Shown: positions 4,698 through 5,653 of the stretch, piece by piece
How positions within the stretch are numbered: the first letter of the stretch is position 1
How the letters are laid out: the number at the start of each line of letters is the position of its first letter
DNA from: JAQYVZ01 sp035269105
Lineage (GTDB): Bacteria > Desulfobacterota > Desulfuromonadia > Desulfuromonadales > BM103
Assembly: GCA_035269105.1 (NCBI GenBank)
Contig: DATFJP010000298.1
Span: 1 to 5,653, forward strand
DNA length: 5,653 nucleotides
Direction of reading: 5' to 3'
Translations under genes and position numbers: made by a program
Notes under the pieces: generated by a model
Database searches by the model: none
What the model was told of the DNA's origin: nothing
The model's input: only the letters and a program-made list of their open reading frames with translations

Positions 4698-5141
4698 TCA
4701 GACAAAATCGAGCAGACTGATTTTGAAATGAAGATTTTTGCCGGCCAGAGGATGGTTTCCGTCCAGTACCACGGCGTCTTCGGTTAATTGAATCACCTGG
4801 ACCTCCAGTTGTCGACCATCTTCGATTTGAGCTTCGAGGATGCTGCCGACAACCAGCCGCTCATCCTCCGGAATCATCGACCGTTCGACTTCGACGACCA
4901 TTTCAGAGAGATGCGGGCCGTAGCCATCCTCTGGAGCGACGATCACAAAACGGGACTCGCCGCCCGTCATACCGAGAACAGCCTGGTCAAATCCCGGAAT
5001 CACTTCACCCGCACCGACGGTGAATTCAAGAGGCTCACGGCCTTCGGATGAATCAAATTGCGTACCATCGGCAAAAGTACCGGTATAGGCCACCCGCACC
5101 CGGTCTCCCGAGCGGGCCCTTCGCTCCGAAGCTTCGGACAT
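4698..5141 (-). CDS. slyD: SlyD/FkpB-type FKBP peptidyl-prolyl cis-trans isomerase
   Basis: A 147-residue cytoplasmic prolyl isomerase and chaperone. The first FKBP part (about 13-70) contains VAYTGTFADGTQFDSS and the VIPGFDQAVLGM block (47-58). The IF (insert-in-flap) chaperone domain spans about 72-125, starting at EDGYG. The FKBP fold then closes with the SlyD hallmark DGNHPLAGKNLHF (127-139). There is no signal peptide and no His/Cys-rich metal-binding tail, so it resembles the short FkpB/SlpA form more than E. coli SlyD. I chose the ATG at 5139-5141, not the longer frame start at 5267, because the FKBP domain begins right after it, the upstream residues are only the overlap with the preceding gene, and GGAG (minus strand, 5147-5150) lies five bases upstream. 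That site sits inside the end of the upstream FKBP gene, whose stop is 2 bp away, so the two are probably translationally coupled. Confidence 0.9.
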   Translation of the reverse strand: MSEASERRARSGDRVRVAYTGTFADGTQFDSSEGREPLEFTVGAGEVIPGFDQAVLGMTGGESRFVIVAPEDGYGPHLSEMVVEVERSMIPEDERLVVGSILEAQIEDGRQLEVQVIQLTEDAVVLDGNHPLAGKNLHFKISLLDFV

Positions 5142-5143
5142 GG

Positions 5144-5653
5144 TTACTCCGTTTTCTCTTCGATGGAAAGCAGTTCGACCTCGAATATGAGGGCGGCATT
5201 CGGCCCGATCTGTTCGCCGGCACCACTTTCTCCGTAGGCCAGGTCGGCCGGAATGAACAGTTTCCATTTGGCCCCTTCCTTCATGAGCGGCAGCGCTTCA
5301 CCCCAACCGGGGATCACCCCGTTGACGGGGAAGGTTGCCGGCTCGTTGCGGCTGTAGGAACTGTCGAATTCGGTACCGTCGACCAGCATTCCCCGATAAT
5401 GCACGGTGACCACGCTATCGACTTCCGGAGATTCGCCTTCACCGGGTTCAATGACCTTGTACTGTAATCCGCTGTCCCGGACGACCACTCCTTCCTTTTC
5501 GGCATTTTCTTTCAGAAAGGCTTCGCTTTCAACCTTGTTTTCTTCGGCCAAAGCCTGAATTTTCTCCATCTGCTGCTGCTGCAGCTGCTGCTGGAAAGCC
5601 TGAATCTCAGCAATCATCTCTTCCTCGCTGAGTCGAGGCTCATGACCGCTCAG
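5144..5653 (-). CDS. Mip/FkpA-type FKBP peptidyl-prolyl isomerase, 5' end outside window
   Basis: The reading frame stays open to the right edge; 169 residues are visible. The first visible residues (LSGHEPRLSEEE) continue into the helix before the internal ATG at 5615-5617. They resemble the LSEEE-type start of the Mip/FkpA N-terminal dimerisation region, so that ATG is probably internal and a signal peptide likely lies beyond the window. Counting from it, residues 1-40 are a Gln/Glu-rich helix with QQQLQQQQ (9-16), and the FKBP domain runs about 43-152. Likely active-site residues are Y74, F84, D85, V101, I102, W105, Y128 and F145, the family pattern for a working isomerase. GLQYKVI and IGPNAALIFEVELL are typical Mip/FkpA signatures. 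Members assist folding of periplasmic or outer-membrane proteins; location here is inferred. It lies 2 bp upstream of the SlyD-like gene. Confidence 0.9.
   Translation of the reverse strand: MSGHEPRLSEEEMIAEIQAFQQQLQQQQMEKIQALAEENKVESEAFLKENAEKEGVVVRDSGLQYKVIEPGEGESPEVDSVVTVHYRGMLVDGTEFDSSYSRNEPATFPVNGVIPGWGEALPLMKEGAKWKLFIPADLAYGESGAGEQIGPNAALIFEVELLSIEEKTE
5570..5593. repeat. CTG/CAG triplet repeat coding for the Gln tract of the Mip-like protein
   Basis: On the plus strand there are four CTG units (5570-5581), one CAG, then three CTG units (5585-5593). On the coding strand this reads QQQLQQQQ. All seven glutamines use the same CAG codon, so the tract is a true nucleotide microsatellite and could change length by slippage without frameshift. 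Confidence 0.8.

Noticed and set aside
4788..5467. Plus-strand frames across the two FKBP genes
   Set aside because: They are antisense shadows of the FKBP genes, whose family motifs on the minus strand are unambiguous.

Overview
The window looks like chromosome from a Desulfuromonas/Geobacter-type anaerobe (Desulfuromonadales). The best evidence is a small triheme cytochrome c7 (1343-1609): its 68-residue predicted mature form and heme spacing closely resemble what I remember of the Desulfuromonas acetoxidans c7 and Geobacter PpcA. A rubrerythrin plus two-iron desulfoferrodoxin operon and a receiver-PilZ protein fit the same group. The assignment rests on family recognition, not on a search.

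Layout. The left edge holds the 3' part of a Gate/nucleoside-recognition membrane protein (3-602, +), then tRNA-Thr(CGT) (677-752) with its own promoter and a strong downstream hairpin. A small lipoprotein gene (935-1183, -) is divergent from the cytochrome c7 gene (1343-1609, +). The cytochrome gene has a clear sigma-70-type promoter and a classical terminator. Next comes rbr (1772-2344, +) and dfx (2361-2741, +), 16 bp apart, behind an extended -10 promoter overlapped by a perfect palindrome. A six-TM voltage-gated K+ channel with a C-terminal zinc ribbon follows (2885-3742, +). Three minus-strand genes close the window: a degenerate receiver-PilZ protein (3821-4531), a SlyD/FkpB-type FKBP prolyl isomerase (4698-5141) and, 2 bp upstream of it, a Mip/FkpA-type FKBP cut by the right edge (5144-5653). 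A terminator at 4623-4668 separates the FKBP pair from the receiver-PilZ gene.

How the genes fit together. Rbr and Dfx form a reductive oxygen-defence pair: Dfx turns superoxide into peroxide and Rbr reduces peroxide to water. The cytochrome is a periplasmic electron carrier of the kind used for metal or extracellular electron transfer. The two FKBPs would act in different compartments, SlyD-like in the cytoplasm and Mip-like in the envelope, but appear co-translated. The K+ channel and receiver-PilZ genes look like independent units. I see no CRISPR array, insertion sequence, prophage gene or obvious new multi-gene system. The most unusual items are the zinc-ribbon channel, the receiver-PilZ protein lacking several canonical signalling residues, and the palindromes at the rbr and cytochrome promoters.
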